NCBI RefSeq assembly: GCF_022346545.1
Contig: NZ_JAKRNU010000008.1
Span: 1-64,000 of the forward strand
Direction of reading: 5' to 3'
Length of the DNA stretch: 64,000 bases
Source of the DNA: Sporosarcina sp. ACRSM
Lineage (GTDB): Bacteria; Bacillota; Bacilli; Bacillales_A; Planococcaceae
The position numbers were made by a program, and so were the translations under genes. Shown here in pieces: positions 25,083-33,248 of the stretch (position 1 is its first letter; the number at the start of each line of letters is the position of its first letter). The notes below the pieces were generated by a model. It saw only the letters and a program-made list of their open reading frames with translations. It made no database searches and had not been told where the DNA came from.

Positions 25083-25500
25083 TTCCACATTCCCCTTTCC
25101 CGCTTTTATCGCAAAGTTCATATAAGACGCCAAACGATGACTTCGGATGGAGGAACGCAACTTCAGCCCCGCCAGCACCATTTTTTGGTTCTTCTTGCAA
25201 TAGCTGGACACCTTTCTCGCGGAGCTCACGCATTCTTGTGCGGATGTCCGACACGCCGAAAGCGATGTGATGAACTCCTTCCCCACGCTTTTCAATAAAC
25301 TTTGCGACTGGTCCGTCTCCCCCAAGCGGTTCCAGCAGTTCAAGTTTTATATTTCCAGCATCAATGAACGCCACACGAACTTTTTGGCTCTCCACCTCTT
25401 CAATGGTTAAAAGTGTAAAACCGAGCGTATGAACATAATATTCGAGTGTATCGTCAATGCTTTTCACGGCAATTCCAACATGATCGACTTGCTGCATCAT
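25069..25500 (-). CDS. mce: Methylmalonyl-CoA epimerase (YqjC)
   Basis: Glyoxalase/VOC-fold enzyme of 143 residues that interconverts R- and S-methylmalonyl-CoA. Metal ligands of the two beta-alpha-beta modules are visible: QVDHVGIAVKSIDD (His), KLELLEPLGG (Glu), GVHHIAFGVSDI (His) and VLYELCDK (Glu). GGGGGAG precedes two adjacent ATG codons (25500 and 25497); the second has better spacing. It overlaps the carboxyltransferase start by about 14 bp. Confidence 0.92.
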   Translation of the reverse strand: MMQQVDHVGIAVKSIDDTLEYYVHTLGFTLLTIEEVESQKVRVAFIDAGNIKLELLEPLGGDGPVAKFIEKRGEGVHHIAFGVSDIRTRMRELREKGVQLLQEEPKNGAGGAEVAFLHPKSSFGVLYELCDKSGKGECGNGYL

Positions 25501-25611
25501 CCTTACTCCCCCTTTATCCTATTGTACATTTTATCTCGTTCAACTGCTATATGTTGTGAAATCTTTCAGTTCTGTTAAAATAGACATATAAAAGTTAAGG
25601 GGTTTTGACGG

Positions 25612-25710
25612 ATGAGCAATAAGAAGGTTCAAAAAGTTATTGTTTTAGTGATGATCATCGCCATGGTCGCTTCTAGTCTCATGTTCGGACTTAGTACAAT
25701 GTTTATGTAA
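25612..25710 (+). CDS. Prli42-like stressosome microprotein
   Basis: A 32-residue protein beginning MSNKKVQKVIVLVMIIAM and ending in a hydrophobic helix with VASSLMFG. This matches Prli42, the membrane microprotein that anchors the stressosome in Listeria and is conserved in Bacillales next to the methylmalonyl-CoA epimerase/brxB region. AAGGGG stands 9 nt before the ATG. Its length falls below the usual ORF cut-offs. It is divergent from the mce-yqjD operon. Confidence 0.88.
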   Translation: MSNKKVQKVIVLVMIIAMVASSLMFGLSTMFM

Positions 25711-25785
25711 AAGAAGTCCAAAAGGCTAGTTGTCCGATCGAAGGCGATAAACATAGGAAAAGTCCCAAGCCGGGATGGAAACAAC

Positions 25786-25833
25786 AAAAAAACAGTCCAC
25801 ATGTGCGATTTGCACGGTTGGACTGTTTTTTTC
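25786..25833 (+). terminator. Bidirectional terminator between prli42 and brxB
   Basis: ACAGTCCA pairs with TGGACTGT, with an inner GTGC/GCAC, flanked by A7 and T7 runs. Confidence 0.85.
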
Positions 25834-25835
25834 CA

Positions 25836-25953
25836 ATCGTCTAGGCTCCGGCGCCTAGGGGCTCTGGTCATAAGCCGACTTGGCTATGAGGCAAAAAGCG
25901 CCTCTTCGCCAATCCGTCTTATGCCTGTCGCCCCTGAACAGGCGCCTGCGCAT
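25836..25953. repeat. Dispersed intergenic repeat with GGCGCCT-bearing ends (candidate)
   Basis: Starting near CGTCTAGGCTCCGGCGCCTA and ending near TGAACAGGCGCCTGCGCA, this tract has nested complementary pairs: GGCGCCT at both ends, AGGGGC/GCCCCT, and CATAAG/CTTATG. It is GC-richer than its surroundings and resembles bcr-type intergenic repeats I know from Bacillales genomes. No second copy is present in this window, so repeat status is from memory of the class and from the fold. Confidence 0.5.
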
Positions 25954-25959
25954 TTGTTT

Positions 25960-26400
25960 TTAAACCTCTTCGCAGTATTCCTCAAATTGGCTTTGTAAAT
26001 TTGTCACAACAGACATCGGATCATGACCTTCAATTTCATAACGACCAATTTCAGCGACAAGTTTTCCATCTTTCAATAGGGCAAATGATGGAGAGGACGG
26101 TAAGTGATCTTCCCCGAACAACATACGTGCTTGTGCAGTTGCCTCTTTGTCTTGTCCTGCAAATACAGTGACGAGATGATCTGGACGCTTGTCATAATGA
26201 ACCGCATGGGCAGCTGCTGGACGTGCGATACCTCCCGCACAACCGCAAACAGAATTGACCATAACAAGTGTCGTGCCAGAGCGCTTGAACGCCTCTTCCA
26301 CTTGTTCAGGTGTTGTCAATTGTTCATAACCGCTTGCTTCCATTTCAGAACGTGCTGTTCTAAGTATATCGTTCATGTAAAGGTTGAAATCCATATTCAC
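25960..26400 (-). CDS. brxB: Bacilliredoxin BrxB (YqiW/YphP family)
   Basis: Thiol-disulfide oxidoreductase that removes bacillithiol from S-bacillithiolated proteins. The active site is the CGC motif in [15 protein letters not shown], near residues 52-54. The rest ([36 protein letters not shown]) is nearly the family consensus. The GTG at 26400, giving 146 residues and the N terminus [12 protein letters not shown], matches the known YqiW start; the ribosome site GGGG lies about 10 nt upstream. The longer frame to 26475 is not supported. Its presence shows that this organism very likely makes bacillithiol, which matters for the gentisate operon. Confidence 0.92.
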   Translation of the reverse strand: MNMDFNLYMNDILRTARSEMEASGYEQLTTPEQVEEAFKRSGTTLVMVNSVCGCAGGIARPAAAHAVHYDKRPDHLVTVFAGQDKEATAQARMLFGEDHLPSSPSFALLKDGKLVAEIGRYEIEGHDPMSVVTNLQSQFEEYCEEV

Positions 26401-26576
26401 TACAATCGAACCCCTTTCTATTTTCCACTTTATCATAGCAGGAGCAGTGAAAAGTTGCAAAATATCAATTTGCAAAAAACCTTATGATTGTCTATGAAAA
26501 AATTCTGATTTCCCATATTTATATAACTTCATGCAAATCTAGTAGGCGACTTTTCTTCCTTTTACCATTTTGTGAA

Positions 26577-26614
26577 AAGAGGGTTCCCCTTTGCGCAAAG
26601 GGGAACCCTCTTTT
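26577..26614. terminator. Bidirectional terminator
   Basis: GAGGGTTCCCCTTTG-CGC-AAAGGGGAACCCTC flanked by AAAA and TTTT. It closes the DUF3237 gene and insulates brxB. Confidence 0.85.
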
Positions 26615-26617
26615 AGA

Positions 26618-27070
26618 TTACAATCGAAAAACCTCAATCTCTACATAGGATGGTTTCCGTATGCCTTCTCCGACAAAAATCATTTTATTGAGATAGTCAT
26701 ACTTCTCACTACCCGTTTCAAATACGGGTGATGTTTTAAAATAATAGGAACCATCAGGTACTTCTTCACCACGAATAAGCTTGTCAATAATCGCTTTCGG
26801 ACCATGTCTGTAGCCTTTGTTGACAACATAAATCGGAACTCCATCATCGGTTTGAATGGTATAATGGGCGATCACCTCCGTCACGCCATCATGGCGAATG
26901 AGCTGATAATCCGCTCCGCCTGGAAGGATGATCCCTTTTATATCAGGGCCTTCAAATGTTCCACCAGTAATCGGTATGACCCTTCTAATTCCACTCCCTA
27001 CATCTCCGATTTCAATGGGTTTATCCACTTCAATTTTTGCTGTAAATACATGATTAAGATGACTAACCAT
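26618..27070 (-). CDS. DUF3237-family protein
   Basis: A 150-residue small beta-barrel-type protein of the DUF3237/UPF0311 family. Typical stretches are IEIGDVGSGIRRVIPITGGTFEGP near the start, LPGGADYQLIRHDGVTEVIAHYTIQTDDG in the middle, and YYFKTSPVFETGSEKYDYLNKMIFVGEG at the end. The biochemical role is not established. GGAGAAGG lies before the ATG. It is the last gene of a unit with an AAHS-type permease and a PaaK-like ligase, so a part in handling an aromatic acid is inferred from context only. Confidence 0.8.
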   Translation of the reverse strand: MVSHLNHVFTAKIEVDKPIEIGDVGSGIRRVIPITGGTFEGPDIKGIILPGGADYQLIRHDGVTEVIAHYTIQTDDGVPIYVVNKGYRHGPKAIIDKLIRGEEVPDGSYYFKTSPVFETGSEKYDYLNKMIFVGEGIRKPSYVEIEVFRL

Positions 27071-27128
27071 AAAAGCTATCCTTCTCCATTTCTATTGGTA
27101 ATTATCCCCCATAAACTTACTAGACGTT

Positions 27129-28505
27129 TTAAGTGTTAGCGATATTTGCTGATTTTGATTGTTTTGTTTCATTCTTTGCCTGTTGTTCCCCCTGCTCTGT
27201 CGCCAGTTTATGTTGTCCATGTTTTTCTTGTACAAATAGCATCGCGAAGCCACCGAGGACCGCTGCACTTGCAATCGCCGCAAAGTTATACTGAGGCTGT
27301 AAACTGATGGATAATAAAATCCCGATGAACGTCGGTGCCGCAATCCCGCCTAATCGACCAAACGCCATCGTACTGCCAAGAGCCGTTGAACGCATGTCCG
27401 AGGAATAGTACTGGGATACAAAAGCATTCGAAATATTTTGCACGCCAACCGATGCCGCACCGATCACTGAAATCAAAACGAAAGCGATCAGCATACTGCT
27501 TGTAAAACCGATGAGCGCCAAGGCGATCGCTCCACAAAAGAATAAGGGTACAAGTACTTTCTTAAAACCTAGCTTGTCAACTAAAGGTCCAAAAACGAGT
27601 GTCCCGGTAATTGCACCAATTTGCATGACCGCTGTAAACAGTAAACTTGAGCTTAAGTCATAGCCTGCTTCCATCATCAGACGCGGAAGCCATGTATTCA
27701 TGGAATAGATTAAAACAAATGCACTGAAACAGGAAACCCAAAACATGGCCGTACTAAATCCACGTTTTTCTTGGAACAACCTCGTGACAGGAGAACCTTT
27801 TTCTTTCGAAGTTGTACGGACAACCTCAATTTCCCCTTTCAAAGTCGGATCGATTTTCAATAGAATTTTCTTTGCTTCTTCTTTTTTCCCTTTACGAAGA
27901 AGGAAACTGACCGATTCTGGAATATCCTTAATTAGCAAAGGGATGAAAAGAATCGGAATCCCTGCCAACCAGTATACCGGCTCCCAGCCCGCTACCGGAA
28001 GAAGTGAACGACTCGTAAGCGCTGCAGCAAGTGCCCCGACCGAATAACCACAAAAAACAAACGAGACAAGAGCCGTACGGATACGCTTTGGTGCAAACTC
28101 CGTCGTCAATGCGATGACGTTCGGCATCACGCCTCCCAAACCGATACCTGCTATAATACGGCAAATAATGAACAACGTCGGTCCGTTGGCGAAACCAGAT
28201 AACATTGTAAAAAAACTAAAAATGAAAGTAGTGAACAAGATGACATTTTTTCGTCCCATCTTATCGGACAATATGCCAAAAATGACCGCCCCGACTGCAG
28301 TACCTAACACCGTGTAACTGCCAATCGCCCCTGCTGTCACATCAGAAATCCCCCACTCCTGAATAAGCAAAGGGACCGAGGCGCCATAAATGACAACATC
28401 GTAGCCGTCAAACAGAATAACGAGAAACAGCCAACCGATTAGCCAAATATGAAAGCGTTGCATCCGACTATTATCAATGACCTTCATTGGATTGATTTTT
28501 TGCAT
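27129..28505 (-). CDS. MFS transporter, aromatic acid:H+ symporter type
   Basis: A 458-residue permease with twelve predicted membrane helices. The motif FDGYDVVIYGASVPLLIQEW in the first helix is the AAHS (PcaK/BenK/MhpT) signature, and GILSDKMGRKNVI is the MFS loop 2-3 motif. The central loop between helices 6 and 7 is long and basic. GGGGAG precedes the ATG by 6 nt. It follows the PaaK-like ligase by about 130 bp and is one of two AAHS-type permeases flanking the gentisate genes. The substrate is probably a hydroxylated or simple benzoate; the sequence does not tell which. Confidence 0.87.
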   Translation of the reverse strand: MQKINPMKVIDNSRMQRFHIWLIGWLFLVILFDGYDVVIYGASVPLLIQEWGISDVTAGAIGSYTVLGTAVGAVIFGILSDKMGRKNVILFTTFIFSFFTMLSGFANGPTLFIICRIIAGIGLGGVMPNVIALTTEFAPKRIRTALVSFVFCGYSVGALAAALTSRSLLPVAGWEPVYWLAGIPILFIPLLIKDIPESVSFLLRKGKKEEAKKILLKIDPTLKGEIEVVRTTSKEKGSPVTRLFQEKRGFSTAMFWVSCFSAFVLIYSMNTWLPRLMMEAGYDLSSSLLFTAVMQIGAITGTLVFGPLVDKLGFKKVLVPLFFCGAIALALIGFTSSMLIAFVLISVIGAASVGVQNISNAFVSQYYSSDMRSTALGSTMAFGRLGGIAAPTFIGILLSISLQPQYNFAAIASAAVLGGFAMLFVQEKHGQHKLATEQGEQQAKNETKQSKSANIANT

Positions 28506-28635
28506 AACATTCTCCCCTTAGTTGTCAAATTCTTATGTATGAAAAGGATCCGCTTGTCAGCAAGGAATGACAACAAGCGAACAAAGATCCACACGCCCCA
28601 TTGTAAACGCTTCTATTAAATGGGAAAGGGGATCC

Positions 28636-29904
28636 TTATGCTTGATCCCTTACATCCAACACTCGCTTTGCTTTCATTGTAAATCGTGGCAACGTACCCG
28701 CTTCAACATTTTCCACATCGATTCTCAAGCCGATTCGCTCTCTTAAACGGGTCGCTAAAATAGGTGTAATTTCGGATTTTGTCTCGATCTGCACTTTTAC
28801 TTGATCCATTTCGGCTTGGGAATAGTAAACAACCCTGAATTCTTTCACTTCTGGAAATTCCCTTACAATAGCTTCAATAGAGGACGGATAAATATTAATA
28901 CCCCGAATGACTACCATATTATCAGCGCGTCCAATAACGCCCCCTGGGAAGAAACTGTATGGGTTGCCACATGCGCATACTTCGTTCGAATGGACGACGA
29001 TATCCCCTGTCCGGTAACGGATAAGTGGATACCCATAACGTCCAAGATTGGTCAATACCAATTCCCCTTTTTCTCCGACAGCAACGGATTCCAATGTATC
29101 AGGATCAATCACTTCGGCTATAAACTGCGCTTCGTTGACATGAATCCCGTTTTGTTCTGAACAAGAATAGCCATAAGCCCCCATCTCTGTCATGCCGACA
29201 TGATCATAGAGCGTAGCTCCCCATAATGTTTCAATTTGTGATCGGATCGATGGCACTGATCCACCAGGTTCACCTGCAGTAATGATTTTCCGAATACCCG
29301 TTTGAGTTAAAACGATTCCGAGTTCTTCTGCCACCTCTGCTATATGTAGCGCATAGCTTGGAGTACAGAGAAGGACCGTTGCTTCATTTTCAATCATACA
29401 AGTCAACCGTTCTTTCGTGGACTGGCTTCCACCTGTAATAACGAGCGAACCATTCTTTTTAGCCGCTTCGAATGCCCCCCAGAATCCGATAAACGGACCA
29501 AAAGAAAAAGCAAGAAACACATGGTCTTCCTTTGTCACACCACTTGATCGGAAGACTTCCAGCCAACACTCTTCCCACCACTCCCAGCTTTCCTCCGTAT
29601 CCAATACTTTCAGCGGTTTTCCGGATGTTCCGGACGTTTGATGATAACGAACATAGTCCACTGTTGGATAGGAATGATTTTTACCAAAAGGAGCATGATT
29701 CTTTTGATCCTCGACTAATTCTTGTTTAGTCGTCAATGGAAGTTTGCTCAATTGCGCTGCCGATCGGATCGGTAATTGGATATCTTTGAATTTCTGCTGA
29801 TAAAAACCATTGTATTGACTGACAAAAACAAGCAATTGATTCAATCGATAGAGCTGATGATCGGATAGTTGTACATCTTTACATTGTGATGACAAAACTG
29901 TCAT
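28636..29904 (-). CDS. PaaK-like AMP-forming aryl-CoA ligase
   Basis: Adenylate-forming enzyme of the phenylacetate-CoA ligase family, which activates an aryl acid with ATP and CoA in the cytoplasm. The phosphate-binding loop is HQTSGTSGKPLKV near residue 90, later AGEPGGSVPSIR, DHVGMTEMGAYGYSC, and the hinge region RYRTGDIV followed by GRADNMVVIRGINIYPSSIE. The length of about 422 residues is typical. The ATG at 29904 is preferred over that at 29910, which abuts the ribosome site. It is first of a ligase-permease-DUF3237 unit, divergent from the tandem iclR genes. Confidence 0.85.
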   Translation of the reverse strand: MTVLSSQCKDVQLSDHQLYRLNQLLVFVSQYNGFYQQKFKDIQLPIRSAAQLSKLPLTTKQELVEDQKNHAPFGKNHSYPTVDYVRYHQTSGTSGKPLKVLDTEESWEWWEECWLEVFRSSGVTKEDHVFLAFSFGPFIGFWGAFEAAKKNGSLVITGGSQSTKERLTCMIENEATVLLCTPSYALHIAEVAEELGIVLTQTGIRKIITAGEPGGSVPSIRSQIETLWGATLYDHVGMTEMGAYGYSCSEQNGIHVNEAQFIAEVIDPDTLESVAVGEKGELVLTNLGRYGYPLIRYRTGDIVVHSNEVCACGNPYSFFPGGVIGRADNMVVIRGINIYPSSIEAIVREFPEVKEFRVVYYSQAEMDQVKVQIETKSEITPILATRLRERIGLRIDVENVEAGTLPRFTMKAKRVLDVRDQA

Positions 29905-30099
29905 TGACATCCCCCTCTTTTCTCCTAGAATACATTCCCTTATTGCACTGCTTCACCTTACTAGACCCGGTCCCTCTTACAATCCTATAAGGTTTCCCTG
30001 AGCTTTCCCACCTCATTGTTCTTCTATATGGAATAAAACATAAATTTTCTAACCTTTCCGATTAGTCGTGTTATAATTATAGAACAGAGGAGTGATTGT

Positions 30100-30906
30100 A
30101 TGTCGGTAAAAGAAGGAAAACAAACCTTTTCTTCCATCGAAAATGCACTACGTATTTTAAAAGCCTTCTCGATGGATTCTCCGGAACTGAGGGTGACAGA
30201 TCTTGCAGAAGAGTTGAATCTGGCTAAAAGTACGGTACATCGATTATTGACAACGATGGCTGGTGAAGGATTTGTTTTTAAAGACCCGAGATCCAGTGCC
30301 TACAGTCTGGGTGTATCCGTCCTCTCTCTGACAAATATCGTTCATTCCCAGTTACATATTTTAGAAGACGCAACCCCGTTATTGAATATGCTGACGGAGA
30401 AAACAAGAGAAAGTTCACATATCGCAATATTAGAAGGCAACGAAGTGATTTATTTACAAAAAATAGAAAGTGAATATACTTCTCGTATCACGACACATAT
30501 TGGACGACGCAACCCCGTTCATTGTACAGGTAGTGGGCAAGCGATCCTCGCATTTGAAAAAGAGGGAGTCATCGACCAATTGCTAGCCAAACCGTTACAA
30601 CGATTTACAGAGAACACAATTACGGATGCGGATAAATTGCGTAAGCGATTACATGAAGTGAAACAACTTGGCTATGTGGTCAACAGCGAAGAATTCGAAA
30701 AAGAGATTATCGCCATCGGTGCGCCCATCTTCAACGAAAAAGAGGAAGTCATTGCCTCTGTCAATATTACCGGACCAGTCGTTCGTCTTGAGAAGCGGGC
30801 GAAACAACACCAATCGATCGTTGAAGTCGTCCATACGGCTAAACGCATCACCGAGCTGATCAAACTACGAAAGCGCAATTCGTACATGCAACAAAAGCCA
30901 TACTAA
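30100..30906 (+). CDS. IclR-family regulator (first of a tandem pair)
   Basis: A 268-residue regulator with an N-terminal winged helix (SIENALRILKAFS, LRVTDLAEELNLAKSTVHRLLTTM) and a C-terminal effector domain of the IclR type (SHIAILEGNEVIYLQKIES, GRRNPVHCTGSGQAILAF, NSEEFEKEIIAIGAPIFNEKEE). GAGGAG stands 7 nt before the ATG, and a TATAAT at 30072-30077 may be the -10. It is divergent from the PaaK-like ligase unit and overlaps nothing; the second IclR gene starts 20 bp after it. The effector is probably an aromatic acid by context. Confidence 0.87.
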   Translation: MSVKEGKQTFSSIENALRILKAFSMDSPELRVTDLAEELNLAKSTVHRLLTTMAGEGFVFKDPRSSAYSLGVSVLSLTNIVHSQLHILEDATPLLNMLTEKTRESSHIAILEGNEVIYLQKIESEYTSRITTHIGRRNPVHCTGSGQAILAFEKEGVIDQLLAKPLQRFTENTITDADKLRKRLHEVKQLGYVVNSEEFEKEIIAIGAPIFNEKEEVIASVNITGPVVRLEKRAKQHQSIVEVVHTAKRITELIKLRKRNSYMQQKPY

Positions 30907-30926
30907 TTTTTTGAGAGGTGTATTCC

Positions 30927-31700
30927 ATGCCCGGCACAATAAAAGATAAATATATCCTTTCATCTGTAAAAAACGCGATGCGCATTTTACGCTTATTTAA
31001 CGCTAAACAAAAAGAATTAGGTTTGACAAATATTGCAGAACAAATTCAGATACCGAAAAGTACCGCGCATCGAATGGTCTCTATATTAATGAAGGAAAAT
31101 TTTTTATCTCAAAATCCTAGGACAGGCAAATATAGGCTCGGCTTATCACTGTTAACACTTGGAGGGGTCATTTCCACCCATCATGAAATGTACAAAGAAG
31201 CATTACCAACCGTGCATTCACTCGTCAATCGATTAAATGAAACCGCCCATATCTGTCTGCTTGAAAATGATGAAGTGGCTTATTTGTTTCGAAAAGAAAG
31301 CGAACGACAACACCGCCTCATTACACAAATTGGCCGAAAAAATCCGATTCACTGTACCAGTGAAGGGCTATGCATTTTAGCATTTCAAGATCAGAAAACA
31401 ATTGAAAGAGTACTCGCCATGCCGATGTATCCATATACGCCAGCATCGTTTACACTGCCTGAACAAGTTTTAGAAGAGCTAGAAAAAATCCGCCAGAGAG
31501 GATATGCCTTCTCAAAAGATCAGTTTTACGAAGGCTTCGTCGGCATCGCAGCTCCTATACGGGATTATACCCAAAATGTTGTCTCTTCCTTATCGATCAT
31601 CGGCTCCACAACAACGATCACGCCAGATCGCTTTCATTTTTTCATTGAGGAAATTATGGAAGCGGCGGCTGAAATATCCGAGCATTTGGGTTATTACTAA
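30927..31700 (+). CDS. IclR-family regulator (second of a tandem pair)
   Basis: A 257-residue IclR-type regulator. It has a winged helix (SSVKNAMRILRLFN, LTNIAEQIQIPKSTAHRMVSIL) and an effector domain (AHICLLENDEVAYLFRKES, GRKNPIHCTSEGLCILAF, SKDQFYEGFVGIAAPIRD). The ATG at 30927 is used because GAGAGG lies 8 nt upstream. It is clearly a paralogue of the preceding gene but diverged, so the two probably read different ligands or form a mixed pair. It converges on a permease gene with a shared terminator. Confidence 0.87.
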   Translation: MPGTIKDKYILSSVKNAMRILRLFNAKQKELGLTNIAEQIQIPKSTAHRMVSILMKENFLSQNPRTGKYRLGLSLLTLGGVISTHHEMYKEALPTVHSLVNRLNETAHICLLENDEVAYLFRKESERQHRLITQIGRKNPIHCTSEGLCILAFQDQKTIERVLAMPMYPYTPASFTLPEQVLEELEKIRQRGYAFSKDQFYEGFVGIAAPIRDYTQNVVSSLSIIGSTTTITPDRFHFFIEEIMEAAAEISEHLGYY

Positions 31701-31713
31701 CATGCATAAATAC

Positions 31714-31747
31714 AAAAAAGCGTATCATTGTCTGATACGCTTTTTTG
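31714..31747. terminator. Bidirectional terminator between iclR and MFS genes
   Basis: AAAAAAGCGTATCA-TTGTC-TGATACGCTTTTTT, perfect stem with A and T runs on both sides. Confidence 0.92.
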
Positions 31748-31750
31748 TAT

Positions 31751-33106
31751 TTACACTTGGCGCAAATCCGTTCCCGTTGGTTCGATTGACATTTTGTCCT
31801 TTTTCACTTGTGTTTGTTTTTGAGGCACTAGTGATAAGGCGATTGCGGCGATCACTCCAGGAATCGCAAATGCGATGAAGTTCAATTGAATCGGCAAACT
31901 GACAGATAAGAGGAAGCCTCCCAAAAGCGGACCGAGCATACCGCCGATTCTCCCCACGCCAGATGCCATACCTAATGCGGTGGATCGGATATAAGCCGGA
32001 TAATATTGGGAAACATAAGCTTGTACAATATTTTGAGCTCCGATCGTAGCAGCCCCTGCAACCGCTACTAAAAAGTAGATCAAGAAAGGGCTTCCACCAA
32101 ACCCAAGTAGTGTTAAAGCAACTGCTCCAGATGCATACATCGGGATAAGCATTTTTTTCGAGCCGTATTTATCGCATAACCGGGCGATAATGAGTGTCCC
32201 TATAATCGCGCCACTTTGAAGGGCGATCAGAAAGCCTAAGCTGGAGTTCAGTGCATATCCCGCCTCCATCATCAACTTCGGAAGCCAAGTATTCAAACCG
32301 TACACCATCAGTAAACAACTGAAAAATGCAATCCAAAACATCATTGTACTTAAAGCACGCTTCTCTTTAAATAAGCCGACAATCGGTACTTTTGTTTCCG
32401 TTGCTGCTAGTTCTACAATTTCATCGGAAGCAGTAAAGGTCGATCCAGGACTAACCTTGGAAAGAATGGCGAATAGCTCCTTCTTCTTACCTGTTCGGAT
32501 CAAGTGACTCGACGTTTCCGGTAGTTGCTTATACATTATCGGTAACAGTAATAACGGCAATCCGGCAATCCAAAAAATAGACTCCCATCCGAAAGACGGC
32601 ATTAGTATAATCCCTAATAATGGAGCCAGAATCCCTCCGACCGAATAGCCGCATAACACGATGGAGACCAACATATTTCTCATGGATTGCGGTGAATAAT
32701 CCGTCAACAAGGCAATCACGTTCGGCATAATGCCACCAAGCCCTAAGCCTGCTAAAAAGCGGAATGTGGAAAACATCGTTGGCGTTTGTGCGAATCCGCA
32801 CAACAAAGTAAATAAGCTAAACAACACGACAGTGATGACAATTACGTTTTTCCTTCCGATACGATCGGCCAATGTTCCAAAGATGATTGCACCGAACATC
32901 ATCCCGAAAAGTCCATAACTTCCCATGGCCCCCGCTTCAACTGAAGTAAGGCCCCATTCCTCAATCAGAAGCGGCACAACCGTCCCGAATACCACGAGAT
33001 CATACCCATCAAACGCAATAATGAGCAAACTCCATAATAACAGTCCCATGTGGAAGCGGTTAAATTTACTAGTAGCAATAATCTTAGTTGTATTAATAGA
33101 AGCCAA
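31751..33106 (-). CDS. MFS transporter, aromatic acid:H+ symporter type
   Basis: An AAHS-type permease of about 451 residues, with FDGYDLVVFGTVVPLLIEEW in the first helix and GTLADRIGRKNVI after the second. It is similar along its length to the permease at 27129-28505. The start is probably a TTG at 33106 with GGGGGAG 5 nt upstream; a GTG at 33133 opens the frame but has no ribosome site. It lies downstream of the TRAP genes in the same direction, separated by two hairpins, so it may be expressed with the gentisate operon or separately. Confidence 0.85.
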   Translation of the reverse strand: MASINTTKIIATSKFNRFHMGLLLWSLLIIAFDGYDLVVFGTVVPLLIEEWGLTSVEAGAMGSYGLFGMMFGAIIFGTLADRIGRKNVIVITVVLFSLFTLLCGFAQTPTMFSTFRFLAGLGLGGIMPNVIALLTDYSPQSMRNMLVSIVLCGYSVGGILAPLLGIILMPSFGWESIFWIAGLPLLLLPIMYKQLPETSSHLIRTGKKKELFAILSKVSPGSTFTASDEIVELAATETKVPIVGLFKEKRALSTMMFWIAFFSCLLMVYGLNTWLPKLMMEAGYALNSSLGFLIALQSGAIIGTLIIARLCDKYGSKKMLIPMYASGAVALTLLGFGGSPFLIYFLVAVAGAATIGAQNIVQAYVSQYYPAYIRSTALGMASGVGRIGGMLGPLLGGFLLSVSLPIQLNFIAFAIPGVIAAIALSLVPQKQTQVKKDKMSIEPTGTDLRQV

Positions 33107-33181
33107 ATCTTCTCCCCCTAGTTTGCGATGCACAAGATTCTCGGTGGAACAGAAACACTGTGGGCGTGTGAGATTTCCCCT

Positions 33182-33233
33182 CTGCTTTAATAAGCAGGAT
33201 GGGTTCCATTCGTGATAAACCGGTTTGGAACCC
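33182..33233 (-). terminator. Hairpins between dctM and the MFS gene
   Basis: Two stems are adjacent: CTGCTT-TAAT-AAGCAG (33182-33197) and GGGTTCC (33201-33207) with GGAACCC (33227-33233). Neither has a T run, so read-through or an RNA-stability role is as likely as termination. Confidence 0.4.
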
Positions 33234-33248
33234 TATCGTAAATTCGTT

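Noticed and set aside
25083..25343. 87-residue N-terminal extension of the carboxyltransferase
   Set aside because: It overlaps the epimerase gene in another frame and has no carboxyltransferase character; the ATG at 25082 has a ribosome site.
28602..28615. Possible cre site TGTAAACGCTTCTA before the AAHS permease
   Set aside because: Matches only 12 of 14 consensus positions, with the right half broken; kept out of the feature list.
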